Below are positions 9,326 through 19,744 of a stretch of 64,000 nt of DNA, piece after piece. Source of the DNA: Gemmatimonas sp. (GTDB lineage Bacteria; Gemmatimonadota; Gemmatimonadetes; Gemmatimonadales; Gemmatimonadaceae). Below the pieces are notes generated by a model, which had not been told where the DNA came from, made no database searches, and saw only the letters and a list, made by a program, of their open reading frames with translations. The stretch lies in NCBI GenBank assembly GCA_011390885.1, contig JAABRO010000007.1, positions 30,042 to 94,041 of the forward strand. The letters run 5' to 3'. The position numbers were made by a program, and so were the translations under genes. Every line of letters begins with the position of its first letter. Position 1 is the first letter of the stretch.

Positions 9326-11290
9326 TTACATCACCGTGATCTGCAGGTCCTGCAGCGCCTTGCGCAGCATGTCCACCTTGTTCGGGTCGCAGGAGCGATC
9401 GGCTTCCAGCGACTTCACGAGCGACGTGAGCGCCGTGTTGCGCGCGGCGCCATTGGCACGCTCCGCACCCGAGATCGACGCGCGGATCTCGCCGATGCGC
9501 GCCGCGCTCACGCACCCCTTGCGCTCGAGCTGGTCGGTGTAGGCCTTGGCGAGCGGGAAGCTGGGCGGCCAGCTGATCTTCGGCTGTCCCTGCGCGTTGA
9601 GGTAGTCCCACTTCACCGTGTTCGCCGCGTCGAGCTCGTTCTGCGTGACGAACTCGCTGGGGATCATCTCCGCCACGTCGAGGCCGCGCGCGATCTCGGA
9701 GCTCACGATGGCGCCGTTGTACCAGTACACCGACCACGAGCCGCCCGAGACCATGCGCGTGGAATCCACCGGGCCGCGGTCGAACGAGGCGATCTCGAAC
9801 GGCTTCGCCGCGTCGGTCCAGTCGAACACCGAGATGCCGCCCTGGTACCACGCCTGCACCATGATGTCGCGTCCCGGGATCGGGATGAGCGAGCCGTTGT
9901 GCGCCACGCAGTTCTCGAGCGACGACTGGTACGCGGGGATCTTGTAGTAGCTCTGGAACTTCAGCTTGCCGTTCTCGATGGTGAAGATGGCGTTCGCGCC
10001 CCATTCGGGCTTGTCACCCTCGCGGCACTTCGGCGCGCCGCCGCCGCCCCATTCGTCGGAGAAGAGCAGCTTCGTGCCGTCGTTGCTGAACGTGGCCGAG
10101 TGCCAGTACGCGAAGTTGGAGTCGGCCACGGCATCGAGGCGGCGCGGATTGACCGGGTCGCTGATGTCGAGCAGCAGGCCGTGCCCTTCGCACGCGCCGC
10201 CGGCCAGGCCGAGCGCGGGGTACACCGTGATGTCGTGGCACTGCGCGCCCTCGTCCACCGGGCGGTCGCCCTCGGTACGCGCGGCGCTCGCGAACGCGCG
10301 ATCGATGTACGTCTGCGCGTCACGCCGCAGCTGTGCCGAGTCGGCCGCCGTGGGCGTGCCCTCGCCGCCGCGCGCCTTCACCAGGCTGTCGAGCACCGCC
10401 CGCATCTGCCGCGGCGACATCATCATCTCGGAGCCCGACTGCGGATTGCGCACGATGATCGCGCCGCGCGCGCGCGCCTGCGCGAGCTGCTCGGCCTGCG
10501 CGGCGAGGTCCGCCTCCGACAGCCCGTGACGCGGCGCCTCGCGCAGGCCGGCGAAGATGTTGGCCTTGCTCACCACGGCCGCGCTGGCCGGGTTCGCCAG
10601 CGGCACCTTGATGATCTCGATGCGAAGCCGCGACGAGCTCGGATCGTTGGCCGCGACATCGCCAGCGCAGCCGGCGAGCTCTGCCGCCGGCCGGATGCCC
10701 GACGAACCGGACACGTAGATGTAGACGTTGTCCTTGTCCTTCGGATCCTCGAGCACCGTGTGCGTGTGCGAGCCGCGACACGTCTGCACGTTGGCGATCA
10801 GCTTGGGGTTCTTGATGTCGCTGATGTCGAAGATGCGCACGCCGCGCATGCGCAGCGGGCTCACCGTCTCGCGCACGCCGCCCGGCAGGCAGTCCGTGCG
10901 CCCGTTCTGCGCCTCGGCCGACATGAACATCAGGTTGCGATACACCGAGATGTCGTTCTGCGACGCCGGGCACGAGAACGCCGTGACGAGCGTGGGGCGA
11001 TTCGGGTTGGAGATGTCCCAGATCACGGGGCCATTGTAGTTGCCCTGGATCGCGTAGTTGCCGGTGAACGCGAGGTCGGAGTTCGTGACGCCGAGGAAGC
11101 CCTCGGGCGAGACGGCCTTGCCGGTGACCTTGAGGTTCGAGACAGCTTCCTCGGCATCGAGCAACCCCGCCTTGAGGCCGACGCGCGGATCGGTGGACGG
11201 CGTGAAGCGCGGCGTGGGCGTGGTGGACGGCTTGCTGCTCGCGCACGCGGCAACGCTGAGCAGCGCAGCCGTCGTGACGACGTGACGCAT
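9326..11290 (-). CDS. LVIVD-repeat beta-propeller lipoprotein
   Basis: A 654-residue protein. The ATG at 11290 starts a signal peptide with lipobox VAAC and the cysteine at residue 15. The body contains repeated blade-like segments: TGNYAIQGNYNGPVIWDISN, RGVRIFDISDIKNPKLIANVQT, GHGLLLDISDPVNPRRLDAV and GGISVFDWTDAAKPFEIASF. These are typical of LVIVD proteins, predicted beta-propellers of unknown biochemical function. A helical, charged insert sits in the middle (about residues 255-330). It ends 46 bp from a bidirectional terminator. The DUF305 gene lies upstream in the same direction, 125 bp away, so the two may share regulation. Confidence 0.85.
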   Translation of the reverse strand: MRHVVTTAALLSVAACASSKPSTTPTPRFTPSTDPRVGLKAGLLDAEEAVSNLKVTGKAVSPEGFLGVTNSDLAFTGNYAIQGNYNGPVIWDISNPNRPTLVTAFSCPASQNDISVYRNLMFMSAEAQNGRTDCLPGGVRETVSPLRMRGVRIFDISDIKNPKLIANVQTCRGSHTHTVLEDPKDKDNVYIYVSGSSGIRPAAELAGCAGDVAANDPSSSRLRIEIIKVPLANPASAAVVSKANIFAGLREAPRHGLSEADLAAQAEQLAQARARGAIIVRNPQSGSEMMMSPRQMRAVLDSLVKARGGEGTPTAADSAQLRRDAQTYIDRAFASAARTEGDRPVDEGAQCHDITVYPALGLAGGACEGHGLLLDISDPVNPRRLDAVADSNFAYWHSATFSNDGTKLLFSDEWGGGGAPKCREGDKPEWGANAIFTIENGKLKFQSYYKIPAYQSSLENCVAHNGSLIPIPGRDIMVQAWYQGGISVFDWTDAAKPFEIASFDRGPVDSTRMVSGGSWSVYWYNGAIVSSEIARGLDVAEMIPSEFVTQNELDAANTVKWDYLNAQGQPKISWPPSFPLAKAYTDQLERKGCVSAARIGEIRASISGAERANGAARNTALTSLVKSLEADRSCDPNKVDMLRKALQDLQITVM

Positions 11291-11415
11291 GATCGCGCGC
11301 CCGGCGTGGACGCGTGGAGGAACGGGGAGCATGTCGAAACCTCGGGGAGGGCGGAGAGGGTGCGCCGGTCGGCGCGGTGGGAAACGGGCGGGCGGGAGCG
11401 CGCGCTACGCGAGCG

Positions 11416-12129
11416 CTACTCGAACGGCGGGGCGTGCCCCATCTCGAGCAGCATGGTGAGCATGCGCTTGATCTCGGTGGACTGATCCACCTCGACATCC
11501 GCGGCGAACTTGAACACGGTCTCGTCCTGTCCCGCACCCGGCGACTGGAAGAGCGTCTTGACCATCGTCACGGCGCCGCGGTGGTGCGCCATCATGTACG
11601 TGAGGAACAGGCGATCGAACTCCTCGCCGCGCGCGGCGTCGAGTTCGCGCAGCTGCGCGTCGGTGAGCATGCCGGGCATGCTCATGCCACCGTGTCCGCC
11701 GTGGGCGGCGTGCGCGTCGTGTGACATCCCCGCCATGGCCGGCATGGTCACCGTGCCGAGCGAATCCACGAGTGGCGGCGCCTGGTTGCGGTCGCGCAGC
11801 CAGGTCTGCATGAGGTTGATCTCGTCCGTCTGCGCGTTGATGATGCGCGCGGTGAGCCGCTGCACAGCCGGGCTGGCTCCGTGCGTCGGAGCCCAGCGCG
11901 AGATCAGGATGGCCTGCGCATGGTGGTGGATCATGCCCGACATGAAGTCGATGTCGGCCGTCGTGTACGGATAGCGCAGGCTGTCGGCGCGCGCGCGCGC
12001 GATCGCGCCCTCCTGGCCCATCACGAAGGGCACCGCGGCCGGCGACGTGGCGGGTCGCGACGGGGCGCACGCCGCGAGCGTCGCGAACGCGACGGCGGCC
12101 GGAATCACGGACAGGAAGGCGAGGCGCAT
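11416..12129 (-). CDS. DUF305 family His/Met-rich lipoprotein
   Basis: A 237-residue protein from the ATG at 12129; a start 36 bp upstream is possible but would put a poor leader before the signal peptide. The signal peptide ends in the lipobox-like LAAC. DUF305 is a ferritin-like helical domain found as paired HH motifs: here MSGMIHHHAQA and, after a His/Met/Gly-rich linker (MAGMSHDAHAAHGGHGGMSM), YMMAHHRGAVTMVK. Family members are often near copper or heavy-metal genes, and the Met/His-rich linker suggests metal binding, but no enzyme activity is established. It is probably exported and lipid-anchored. Its partner downstream is the LVIVD lipoprotein. Confidence 0.9.
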   Translation of the reverse strand: MRLAFLSVIPAAVAFATLAACAPSRPATSPAAVPFVMGQEGAIARARADSLRYPYTTADIDFMSGMIHHHAQAILISRWAPTHGASPAVQRLTARIINAQTDEINLMQTWLRDRNQAPPLVDSLGTVTMPAMAGMSHDAHAAHGGHGGMSMPGMLTDAQLRELDAARGEEFDRLFLTYMMAHHRGAVTMVKTLFQSPGAGQDETVFKFAADVEVDQSTEIKRMLTMLLEMGHAPPFE

Positions 12130-12283
12130 GCGGACGGGGGGCGGCGAGCCACGGGCGCGGGACACCCGATCGGTGTCCGGTCACCGTCGGAATCTACCCG
12201 TGGCGCACGGGTGACGCACCGGGGATTGCGTCACGCGGCGCGCTCGGCGAAGCTGCACGCCACATGCCTGCCGACCCGCGCCC

Positions 12284-13258
12284 ATGACCGATCGCCGTCA
12301 GTTCCTCCGCGTGGCCGGCGGCTGCCTAGCCCACGTGCTGCTGCAGGGCGCGTGCGCCTCGCCCGCGCGACGCCGCGCCTGGGTGGCGCCCGTGCAGCCG
12401 GTCGTGGTCGAAACGCCATTCGCGCGCCTCGAGGCGATCGGCCCCGGCGCGTGGGCCGTGATCTCCACGCCGCTCGGCGGCGACCGCACCACCTTCGCCA
12501 ACGGCGGACTCATCGCCGGGCGCACCGGTGTCGTGGCCATCGAGGGGTTCTACCGCCCCGCCGGCGCCACGTGGCTCGCCGAGCAGGCGCGCCGCCTCAC
12601 CGGACGCTGGCCCACGCACGTGGTGATTTCGCACTACCACGTGGACCATGCCGCGGGGGTGAGCGGGTACCCGACGTCGAGCGGCGGGGCGCCGCACCTG
12701 TGCGCCACGGCGACGACGCAGGACGCCGTGCTGCGCGGGGGCCCGGTCGCCCCGCCGCGGGAGGCCGAACTGCTGCGCCCCTGGGCCGACGTTGTGCTCG
12801 CCGGCGCCGGCGGCACGACCTCGCTCGACCTCGGCGATCGTGTGCTCACGCTGCACGCCCGCGAGGGCCACACCGCCAGCGACCTCGTGCTCGCGGATGC
12901 CGACGCCGGCCTGCTCTTCAGCGGCGACCTCGTGTGGAACGGCATGTTCCCCAACTTCGTGGACGCCGACCCGCGCGCGTGGCGCGCGTCTGCCCAGTGG
13001 CTGGCCGACCGAGGCGCCACGCACCTCGTGCCCGGTCACGGCGGCCTCGCAGATCGTGCGGCGCTCGACCGGTTCGTCGCCCTGCTCGACGAACTCGAAG
13101 CGGCCGCACGTCGCGCGCATGCCAGCGGGCGGGCGGCCGCCGAGGCCGCAGCCGACTACCGCGTGCCTGAGTCGCTCGGCGACTGGATGGCCTCGCCGGC
13201 GTCGGTCTCGCGCGCGCTGTCGGCGTGGTATCGCGTGTTCGGCTCCTCCGAGGCGTAG
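12284..13258 (+). CDS. Secreted MBL-fold metallo-hydrolase
   Basis: A 324-residue protein. The N-terminus MTDRRQFLRVAGG resembles a Tat signal (RRQFLR), and the following segment ends in GACAS, a possible lipobox. The metallo-beta-lactamase motif HYHVDHAAG (about residue 120) supplies the first zinc ligands, with later ligands in SGDLVWN and LVPGHGG. Closest in type to secreted SoxH/glyoxalase II-like or B3-like MBL proteins; substrate unknown. Its last 103 bp overlap the 3' end of a gene on the other strand. The upstream 154 bp, divergent from DUF305, contain a 7-bp stem at 12160-12178. Confidence 0.8.
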   Translation: MTDRRQFLRVAGGCLAHVLLQGACASPARRRAWVAPVQPVVVETPFARLEAIGPGAWAVISTPLGGDRTTFANGGLIAGRTGVVAIEGFYRPAGATWLAEQARRLTGRWPTHVVISHYHVDHAAGVSGYPTSSGGAPHLCATATTQDAVLRGGPVAPPREAELLRPWADVVLAGAGGTTSLDLGDRVLTLHAREGHTASDLVLADADAGLLFSGDLVWNGMFPNFVDADPRAWRASAQWLADRGATHLVPGHGGLADRAALDRFVALLDELEAAARRAHASGRAAAEAAADYRVPESLGDWMASPASVSRALSAWYRVFGSSEA

Positions 13259-13659
13259 GCCTCCACCTCGAACCGGTTGCCACGATACGGACAGTCGCCG
13301 CGCCACCAGGCCGCGGCACTGGCCAGCAGGTACGCCGGCACGAAGAACGGCCCCAAGCGCTCGCATTGCTGCACGTGCACTCGCTCGTGCGCGCGCCAGC
13401 GCTCGAGGTCGTCACCGCAGCGCGCCACGATCACGTGGCCGAGGGTGATCGCAGCGAACGGGACGCGCCGCCAGCGTGACCGACTCGGCAGCGCGTCCCG
13501 GTGCAGCGCCACTTCGAGCGTGGAGCCGACGCGCCGCAGCGCGCCACCGGCCGCGAGCACCGGGAGCGCCATGATGAGACCCAAGGCCGAGGTGGGCGCG
13601 GCCCAGAGGACGCGCAGGGCGGAGGTGAAGCGGTGGCTCCTGGACATGATGCATGGCAT
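13156..13659 (-). CDS. Small membrane protein with HExxH motif
   Basis: A 167-residue protein (ATG at 13659; an alternative ATG at 13647 is close). A hydrophobic segment around residues 15-38 is followed by an extended region, then RAHERVHVQQCERLGPFFVPAYLLASAAAWW. The HERVH motif has the HExxH form of zinc peptidases, and a second hydrophobic helix follows it. I recall similar short HExxH proteins annotated only as hypothetical, so no function is assigned. The last 103 bp overlap antiparallel with the MBL-fold gene. Conservation of the overlapped tail would decide whether the end is correct. Confidence 0.6.
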   Translation of the reverse strand: MPCIMSRSHRFTSALRVLWAAPTSALGLIMALPVLAAGGALRRVGSTLEVALHRDALPSRSRWRRVPFAAITLGHVIVARCGDDLERWRAHERVHVQQCERLGPFFVPAYLLASAAAWWRGDCPYRGNRFEVEAYASEEPNTRYHADSARETDAGEAIQSPSDSGTR

Positions 13660-13797
13660 GATACCCCGAACGATCCCGACCGATCGACGAATCCTTGGTG
13701 CGATCGGCGGTATCGGTCGCAGTGACGCGCGCGTTGCGCCGGCGATGCAGCCGACCGCCGGACGTCGTCACCGCTACCCCGCCTCGAGGCCAGTCCC

Positions 13798-14304
13798 ATG
13801 CGTCACGCCGCGACCCTCACCCTGCCCGCCCTTGCCGTCCTGCTGCTCGCGCCGTCCGCCGCGCCAGCACAGGCAGCGCTCTCCCCCATCCCATCATCCG
13901 CCACGAGCCACAGCGTCGCCATGGCGGCGCCCACCCTGCGCGAGGGCACGCTCGGCTCCGCCCTCCGCAGCCGGCGCGCCGAACGCCTCGCGGAACAGCC
14001 GACCGTCGCCGCGTCCCTGCCGACCGCGATCGTCGCTGACGACGCGCCCGCGCACCGGCTCGACGCCGACGACTTCGCGGCGGGCGGCTTTGCGCAGTTC
14101 ATGGCCAGCCCCGCCGGCCGCATCCTGCGCGTCGTGGCCGGCGGCACGATGATCGTGGCGGGGCTGGACGCCGACAGCGACGCGGGCACCGCGGTGGCCG
14201 TCGTGGGGGCCGTGCCCCTGCTCGCTGGTGCGTTCGACTTCTGCGTGCTCTCGCCCCTGTTCGGTGGTCCCTTCTGGGGCCGGGACATTCGCGCAGCGAA
14301 GTGA
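13798..14304 (+). CDS. Exported protein with YgaP/DUF2892-like membrane domain
   Basis: A 168-residue protein. It has a signal peptide (residues 1-25, ending APAQA), then a low-complexity polar region to about residue 95. The C-terminal domain has GRILRVVAGGTMIVAGLD and TAVAVVGAVPLLAGAFDFCVLSPLFGGPFWG, the two hydrophobic helices of the DUF2892/YgaP transmembrane domain, including its conserved cysteine near C-x-L-x-P. In other bacteria this domain stands alone or next to a rhodanese; here an exported N-terminal extension has been added. Role unknown. It converges with the DUF808 gene. Confidence 0.75.
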   Translation: MRHAATLTLPALAVLLLAPSAAPAQAALSPIPSSATSHSVAMAAPTLREGTLGSALRSRRAERLAEQPTVAASLPTAIVADDAPAHRLDADDFAAGGFAQFMASPAGRILRVVAGGTMIVAGLDADSDAGTAVAVVGAVPLLAGAFDFCVLSPLFGGPFWGRDIRAAK

Positions 14305-14339
14305 TCGCGCACGGCGAGGCGCACGGCGCGGCGCGCGGC

Positions 14340-14360
14340 ACGCACGCCCCGGGCGTGCGT
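14340..14360. terminator. Hairpin between convergent genes
   Basis: A 9-bp perfect stem (ACGCACGCC/GGCGTGCGT) with a 3-nt loop in the 55-bp gap between the YgaP-like gene and the DUF808 gene. It touches the DUF808 stop codon and has no T-tract. Confidence 0.45.
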
Positions 14361-15262
14361 CAGCTGCGCGCCCGCGCCCGCTGCACCAGCATGACCAGTC
14401 CCAACGTGATCGCGCCGGCCACCACGCCGACGACCGCTTCGGCGAGCATGGTGAGCAGCGTCGAGGAGGCCGTCGCGGCTTCGATCGCGTGCGCTACCGG
14501 CGGAATGCCGTGCACCACGATGCTGCCGCCCACGAGGAACATCGCGGCCGTGCCCACCACGGACAGCGTCTTCATGAGCAGCGGGGCGGCCACGAGGATG
14601 CCGCGCCCGAGCGAACGCTGCATCGCGTCGATACCGTCGCCCTCCTGCCGCGTGAGGCGAAGCCCGAGGTCATCGAGCTTCACGATGCCGGCCACGAGAC
14701 CGTACACGAGCACCGTGATCGCGATGGCGATCAGGCTCAGCGCCGTGACCTGCCGGCTCATGGACTCGGCGGACATCGTGCCGAGCGCGATCACGACGAT
14801 CTCGGCCGAGAGGATGAAGTCCGTGCGGATGGCACCCTTGATGCGGTCCCGCTCGAGCGCGACGAGGTCGACCGCCGGATTGGCGATGGCGGCCGCACGC
14901 TCGAGTCGATGCTCGTCATCCTCGCGCGCGTGCAGCACCTTGTGCAGCACCTTCTCCACGCCTTCGTAACAGAGGAACAGGCCGCCGATCATGAGCAGCG
15001 GCGTGATCGCCTTCGGCAGGAAGGCGCTGATCACCAGCGCCGCCGGCACGAGGATCAGCTTGTTGACGAACGAGCCCTTCGCCACCGCCCAGATGACGGG
15101 CAGCTCACGCTCCGGCCGGAAGCCGGTGACCTGCTCGGCGTTGAGCGCCAGGTCGTCGCCCACGACGCCCCCGGTCTTCTGTGCGGCGACCTTGCTGAGC
15201 GCCGCCACATCGTCGAGCAGGGTGGTGATGTCGTCGAGGAGCGCGAGCAGGCTGGACGCCAT
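14360..15262 (-). CDS. DUF808 family inner-membrane protein (YedI-like)
   Basis: A 300-residue protein. It begins [47 protein letters not shown], the hallmark start of the DUF808/YedI family, followed by the family's [40 protein letters not shown]. Several membrane helices follow (about residues 155-180, 185-215, 240-265 and 270-295). Length matches E. coli YedI (about 305). The biochemical function of the family is not established. It lies 66 bp downstream of the CocE/NonD hydrolase gene in the same direction, so it may be its distal operon partner. Confidence 0.92.
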   Translation of the reverse strand: MASSLLALLDDITTLLDDVAALSKVAAQKTGGVVGDDLALNAEQVTGFRPERELPVIWAVAKGSFVNKLILVPAALVISAFLPKAITPLLMIGGLFLCYEGVEKVLHKVLHAREDDEHRLERAAAIANPAVDLVALERDRIKGAIRTDFILSAEIVVIALGTMSAESMSRQVTALSLIAIAITVLVYGLVAGIVKLDDLGLRLTRQEGDGIDAMQRSLGRGILVAAPLLMKTLSVVGTAAMFLVGGSIVVHGIPPVAHAIEAATASSTLLTMLAEAVVGVVAGAITLGLVMLVQRARARS

Positions 15263-15328
15263 GGCGGGCAGGGATGACGGGAACGGGTCGCTGGCGCACC
15301 GAGGTCCGGTGCGCCGCGACCGACGAAT

Positions 15329-17329
15329 CTACCGCCGCTGCGCGGGCCTCACCACCGACAGCGTCACGCTCGACGGCGTGCCGCGCCCCAGGTGCACCGC
15401 GTTGCGAGCCACCACACCGGTCGTCTCGTCGAAGTTGTTGCCGCCGGTGTTCAGGTTGCGGTCGAAGCGCGGGAAGTTGCTGCTCGACACCTCGAGGCGG
15501 ATGCGGTGGCCCGGCTTGAAGTAGTTGCTCGTGTTCAGCGGCCCGAGCGTGACCTTGTAGACCGCGCCCGGCTCCATGCGGGTCTGCGGCTTGTCATAGC
15601 CGGTGTGATAGCGCATGCGCTGGATCGTCTCGTCGAGGTTCCAGGCGCGCCCCTCGGTGTCCACGTCGATGAGCTTCACGGTGAAATCGGTATCCTTCGC
15701 GTCGCTCGACACGTAGAGCGTGACACTCACCGGGCCGCTCACCTCGACGCCCTCACGCAGCGGCTCGGTGGTGTACACGAGGATCTGCGGGTCCGTCTCG
15801 CGCACCCGCTGGTCGAAGGAGCCGGCGTCGATCGCCGTGCCGGTGCAGCACACGTTGCCGCCGTAGCTCATGACCGGCTTCATCGGGTCGTACGTGAACG
15901 TGTCGCGCTCGGCGCGCGCGGGCGCGCTGGCCAGCAGGGCTCCTGTGCCGTTCATCGTGTTGGCCGCGCCACCGGCGTTGCTCAGGAAGTAGGTGACGGG
16001 CGCGGCGCCGCGCGGCGGCCATGTGTCGCTCGCCTGCCAGGTGTTGCTGCCCATCGTGAAGTAGCGGATCTTCGGCAGCGTGTCGAGCAGGCCAGTGCGC
16101 TCGCCCTTGAGGAACGTGTCGAACCAGCCATAGGTGAGCGCGTCGTAGTCGAGCCGCGCGTCGCCCATGCTGCGCGCGCCCACCACGGTGTTCTCGGTGG
16201 CGCGGGTATAGGCGCAGTGCGCGACCGGCGCGATCACGGCGTACTGCTGCCGCGCCACCGCCGGCGACGCCGTCTGCATCGCGTGCTGCCACATGGCGAT
16301 GTTCGGCCCGACCGACACGTCGTACCAGCTCATCAGCCACAGGCCCGGCGTGTCGAACGGCATGTCGTCGTGGTACAGGCCGCCGCGGTACCAGCGCGGA
16401 TCGTTGGGCGTGCGCTTGATCATCTCGCCACCCGTCGCCACGAGCATGCGATCGGCGAAGACACCGCGCGGCCCGTCCACCGCCTTCAGGATGTCCTGTG
16501 TGGGCAGGTGCCAGAGCGCCTGCGCCCAGTCGATGCGCGGCAGCTGTTGCGCGAGGTCGAACGACTTGCGCAGGCGGGTGAGGTCGGCCTGGCTGGTGTG
16601 CGCCGGGAACATGGGCCGCTGCGTGTTCTGCTGGCCGTAGATCCAGGTGATGAACAGCATCTGCACCGCGCCGCCGCGGTACCAGTTGCCCTGCTCGTAC
16701 CAGCCGCCGACGCGCCCCACGCCGGCGCCATAGCCCTGCGGAATCACGGCGCCGAGGCCGGCCGGCTTCGTGGAGGCGACGGCCATCTGGTATTCCGCCG
16801 TGCTCGAGCAGCCGATGAGCCCGACCTTGCCGTTGCTCCACGGCTGGTTGGCGAGCCACTGGATCGCGTCGTGCCCGTCGGTGGCCGGCGGTCCGAGGAT
16901 GTCGTACTCCCCCTCGCTGAAGAAGTGGCCGCGCTCGTTCTGGAAGGCGTACGCGTAGCCGCGCTTGATCGCGGTGAGCACCGCCGACCAGTCACGCGGT
17001 GCGCCCGTGCGCACGTCCCACCAGTTCATGTTGTAGGGCGTCTTGCTCAGGATGAGCGGCACCGGTCCGCTGCGCTGCTTCGGCACGTAGATGTCCGTCA
17101 TCAATCGCGTGCCATCACGCATCGGCATCATGACCGAGCGATGGATCTCGGCCACCTGCTGCAACTCGGCTTCGAGTGCATGGCGGCGGGCGATCAGGCT
17201 GGTGTCGGCGGCGGCCGGCTGCGCCGGAAGGGATGCGTACGCGAGCGGTGCGCTGAGCAGTGCCAGCGCGAGGCGCAGCGCGACGCGTGGCCGGCGCGGG
17301 TGTCGAGCAGGCGGTGAGGACTGGTACAT
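15329..17329 (-). CDS. Secreted CocE/NonD family X-Pro peptidase-like hydrolase
   Basis: A 666-residue protein. The ATG at 17329 gives a signal peptide: an Arg-rich n-region, hydrophobic [13 protein letters not shown], and a cleavage site near LPAQPAAA. The N-terminal alpha/beta-hydrolase domain contains [25 protein letters not shown] and the nucleophile elbow GCSSTAEYQ with Ser175. The C-terminal third is the S15-type jelly-roll domain ([28 protein letters not shown], then [19 protein letters not shown]). Relatives are cocaine esterase, glutaryl-7-ACA acylase and X-Pro dipeptidyl peptidase, so an acyl hydrolase or peptidase acting on secreted substrates is expected. DUF808 follows downstream. 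Confidence 0.9.
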   Translation of the reverse strand: MYQSSPPARHPRRPRVALRLALALLSAPLAYASLPAQPAAADTSLIARRHALEAELQQVAEIHRSVMMPMRDGTRLMTDIYVPKQRSGPVPLILSKTPYNMNWWDVRTGAPRDWSAVLTAIKRGYAYAFQNERGHFFSEGEYDILGPPATDGHDAIQWLANQPWSNGKVGLIGCSSTAEYQMAVASTKPAGLGAVIPQGYGAGVGRVGGWYEQGNWYRGGAVQMLFITWIYGQQNTQRPMFPAHTSQADLTRLRKSFDLAQQLPRIDWAQALWHLPTQDILKAVDGPRGVFADRMLVATGGEMIKRTPNDPRWYRGGLYHDDMPFDTPGLWLMSWYDVSVGPNIAMWQHAMQTASPAVARQQYAVIAPVAHCAYTRATENTVVGARSMGDARLDYDALTYGWFDTFLKGERTGLLDTLPKIRYFTMGSNTWQASDTWPPRGAAPVTYFLSNAGGAANTMNGTGALLASAPARAERDTFTYDPMKPVMSYGGNVCCTGTAIDAGSFDQRVRETDPQILVYTTEPLREGVEVSGPVSVTLYVSSDAKDTDFTVKLIDVDTEGRAWNLDETIQRMRYHTGYDKPQTRMEPGAVYKVTLGPLNTSNYFKPGHRIRLEVSSSNFPRFDRNLNTGGNNFDETTGVVARNAVHLGRGTPSSVTLSVVRPAQRR

Positions 17330-17550
17330 GGCGCGAAGCGGTGGAGGCGAAGGCAATCGCCCGGCGTCGGACGGTCCTGCCACGCTAGGCCCGCCCGACC
17401 ATGCAGCAAGCAGGGTTCCCCTGACGGGTCCGGTCGCCAGGTGTCGCGACGCGCGGCCGCGTATGGCCGCGCCCGATGCCGACCCGTACGTTGACCGGAC
17501 CAGTTCGCGCCGCTGCGTTCTCCGTTCCGCCGCCGATTCGAGGATCCGCC

Positions 17551-19620
17551 ATGCGCCTCCTGCGCGCCCTCCTTCCCGTGCTGCTGCTGACGCTGCCGTC
17601 GTGGCTCGTCGCCCAGCCGCGCACGCTCACGCCCAACGACCTGTTCGATCTCGAGACCGTCGCCGAGCCGGCCATCTCGCCCGACGGGACGCAGATCGTG
17701 TACGTGCGGCGCTGGAGCGACCGCATGACGGACCGCCGCTACGCGAACCTCTGGGTCGTACGCAGCGACGGCACGGGCCATCGCCCGCTCACGTCGGGGC
17801 GCACGGTCGAGGGCACCCCGGTGTGGTCGCCCGACGGCACCCGCATCGCCTTCACCTCGTCGCGAGGCGGCGCAACGCAGCTCTGGGTGCGCTGGATGGA
17901 TCGAGGCGATGAGCTCCAGGTCACCCATGCGCCCGAGGCGCCCAGCGCACCGGCCTGGTCGCCCGACGGCACGCGGCTCGCCTTCCTGCGCCTGGTGGCC
18001 GCGCCGCCACTCGTGATCGGCACGCCGCTCACGCCCCCTGCCGGCGCCACGTGGTCCGCCCCGCCCAAGTACACGGACCGGCTCGTGTTCCGTCAGGACC
18101 AGATCGGCGAGCTGCCGAGCGGCTTCGTGCACGCCTTCGTGGTGCCGGCGGACGGCGGCACGCCGCGGCAGGTGACCAGCGGCGACTACCATCACGGCGG
18201 CAACGTGTACGGGGGCGGCAGCGTGACCTGGTCGGCGGACGGCACGGAACTCGTACTCCCGGCGCGGCGTGGCGAGAACCCAGAGTGGAACGCGCGCGAA
18301 ACCGACCTGTTCGCCGTCGAGGTGGCCAGCGGGCGCGTGCGCCAGCTCACCGATCGCTTCGGCCCGGACCAGAGCCCCGCCGTCTCACCCGATGGCCGCT
18401 TCATCGCCTACACGGGCTACGACGATCGCAAGCAAGGCTACCAGAACACCTTGCTCTACCTGATGACGCGTGACGGCTCCGGCGTGCGCGTCATCTCGGA
18501 GCAGCTCGACCGGAGCGTCTCCAACCCCGTGTGGAGCAGCGACGGACGCGCCATCTACGCCGTCGTCGACGACGAGGGCAACACGAAGGTGGCGCGCTTC
18601 ACGCTCGACGGCGGCGTGCGCTACGTCGCGCGCGATCTTGGCTCGGGCAGCTCGGCCTACAGCGGCGGCGCCTTCTCGCTGGCGCGAGACGGCCGGCTCG
18701 TGGTCACGGCCAGCACGCCCGCCATGCCCTCCGAACTCGTGCTGGTGACGCCGCCGGGAAGCGGACGCGGCGCGGCGGCACCGACGAAGACGCTCACCGC
18801 GATCAACGACGATGTGCTCGCGGGCAAGACGCTCGGCGCCGTGGAGGAGCTCTGGTACACCTCGTCCAAGGACGGACGGCGCATCCACGGATGGATCATC
18901 ACGCCACCCGGATTCGCCCCGGGCCGGAAGTACCCGCTCATCCTGGAAATCCACGGCGGCCCGTTCGCCAACTACGGCGACCGCTTCGACGACGAGAAGC
19001 AGCTCATGGCCGCCGCCGGTTACGTGGTGCTCTACACCAATCCGCGCGGCAGCACGAGTTATGGCGAAGAGTTCGGCAACCTCATTCACCACGCCTACCC
19101 GGGCGACGACTTCGACGACCTGAACAGCGGCGTCGACGCCGTGATTGCCAAGGGGTACGTCGACGAAGCGAACCTCTTCGTCACCGGTGGCAGCGGTGGG
19201 GGCGTGCTCACGGCCTGGATGATCGGACGCACCGACCGCTTCCGCGCGGCCCTTGCCTTCTATCCGGTCATCAACTGGGAGAGCTTCGTGCTGACGGCCG
19301 ACATGGCCCCATCGGCGGTGAACAACTGGTTCCCCGGGTTCCCGTGGGACCACCCCGAGAACTACGACCGGCGGTCCCTCCTTTCGGTCGTCGAGCGCGT
19401 GCGCACACCGACGCTCATCATGACCGGCGAGGAGGACTTCCGCACTCCGATGTCGGAGTCGGAGCAGTACTACAAGGCGCTCAAGATGCGCGGCGTCGAA
19501 TCGGTCCTCGTGCGCGTGCCCGAGGAGCCGCACGGCATTCGCCGACGCCCGAGTCACGCGGCGGCGAAGCTCACCACCCTGTCCGGCTGGTTCGCGAAGC
19601 ATCGCGCGCCGGTGCCCTGA
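17551..19620 (+). CDS. Secreted S9 family prolyl oligopeptidase-like peptidase
   Basis: A 689-residue protein. The ATG at 17551 starts a signal peptide ([20 protein letters not shown]). The N-terminal beta-propeller (about residues 30-420) has TolB/WD-like blades with [34 protein letters not shown] and similar. The C-terminal alpha/beta-hydrolase domain has Ser548 in GGSGGG, Asp629 in GEEDFRTP and His661 in EEPHGI, the S9 triad. It resembles acyl-aminoacyl peptidases or dipeptidyl peptidase-like enzymes that act on short peptides in the periplasm. It heads a run of three secreted peptidase genes (S9, M20, M28). The 221 bp upstream are a divergent promoter region with the CocE gene. Confidence 0.92.
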   Translation: MRLLRALLPVLLLTLPSWLVAQPRTLTPNDLFDLETVAEPAISPDGTQIVYVRRWSDRMTDRRYANLWVVRSDGTGHRPLTSGRTVEGTPVWSPDGTRIAFTSSRGGATQLWVRWMDRGDELQVTHAPEAPSAPAWSPDGTRLAFLRLVAAPPLVIGTPLTPPAGATWSAPPKYTDRLVFRQDQIGELPSGFVHAFVVPADGGTPRQVTSGDYHHGGNVYGGGSVTWSADGTELVLPARRGENPEWNARETDLFAVEVASGRVRQLTDRFGPDQSPAVSPDGRFIAYTGYDDRKQGYQNTLLYLMTRDGSGVRVISEQLDRSVSNPVWSSDGRAIYAVVDDEGNTKVARFTLDGGVRYVARDLGSGSSAYSGGAFSLARDGRLVVTASTPAMPSELVLVTPPGSGRGAAAPTKTLTAINDDVLAGKTLGAVEELWYTSSKDGRRIHGWIITPPGFAPGRKYPLILEIHGGPFANYGDRFDDEKQLMAAAGYVVLYTNPRGSTSYGEEFGNLIHHAYPGDDFDDLNSGVDAVIAKGYVDEANLFVTGGSGGGVLTAWMIGRTDRFRAALAFYPVINWESFVLTADMAPSAVNNWFPGFPWDHPENYDRRSLLSVVERVRTPTLIMTGEEDFRTPMSESEQYYKALKMRGVESVLVRVPEEPHGIRRRPSHAAAKLTTLSGWFAKHRAPVP

Positions 19621-19744
19621 ACCGGCGCGCGACCTCACGCGTCCCGGCCGTCGCGTTCAGCCCTTCGAACGCGGCTCGCCGAAGGCGCGGTCCGTTTTCG
19701 TAGATTGCGGAAGGTTCCTCCCCTCGCCCCCCGACTCCCGCCCC

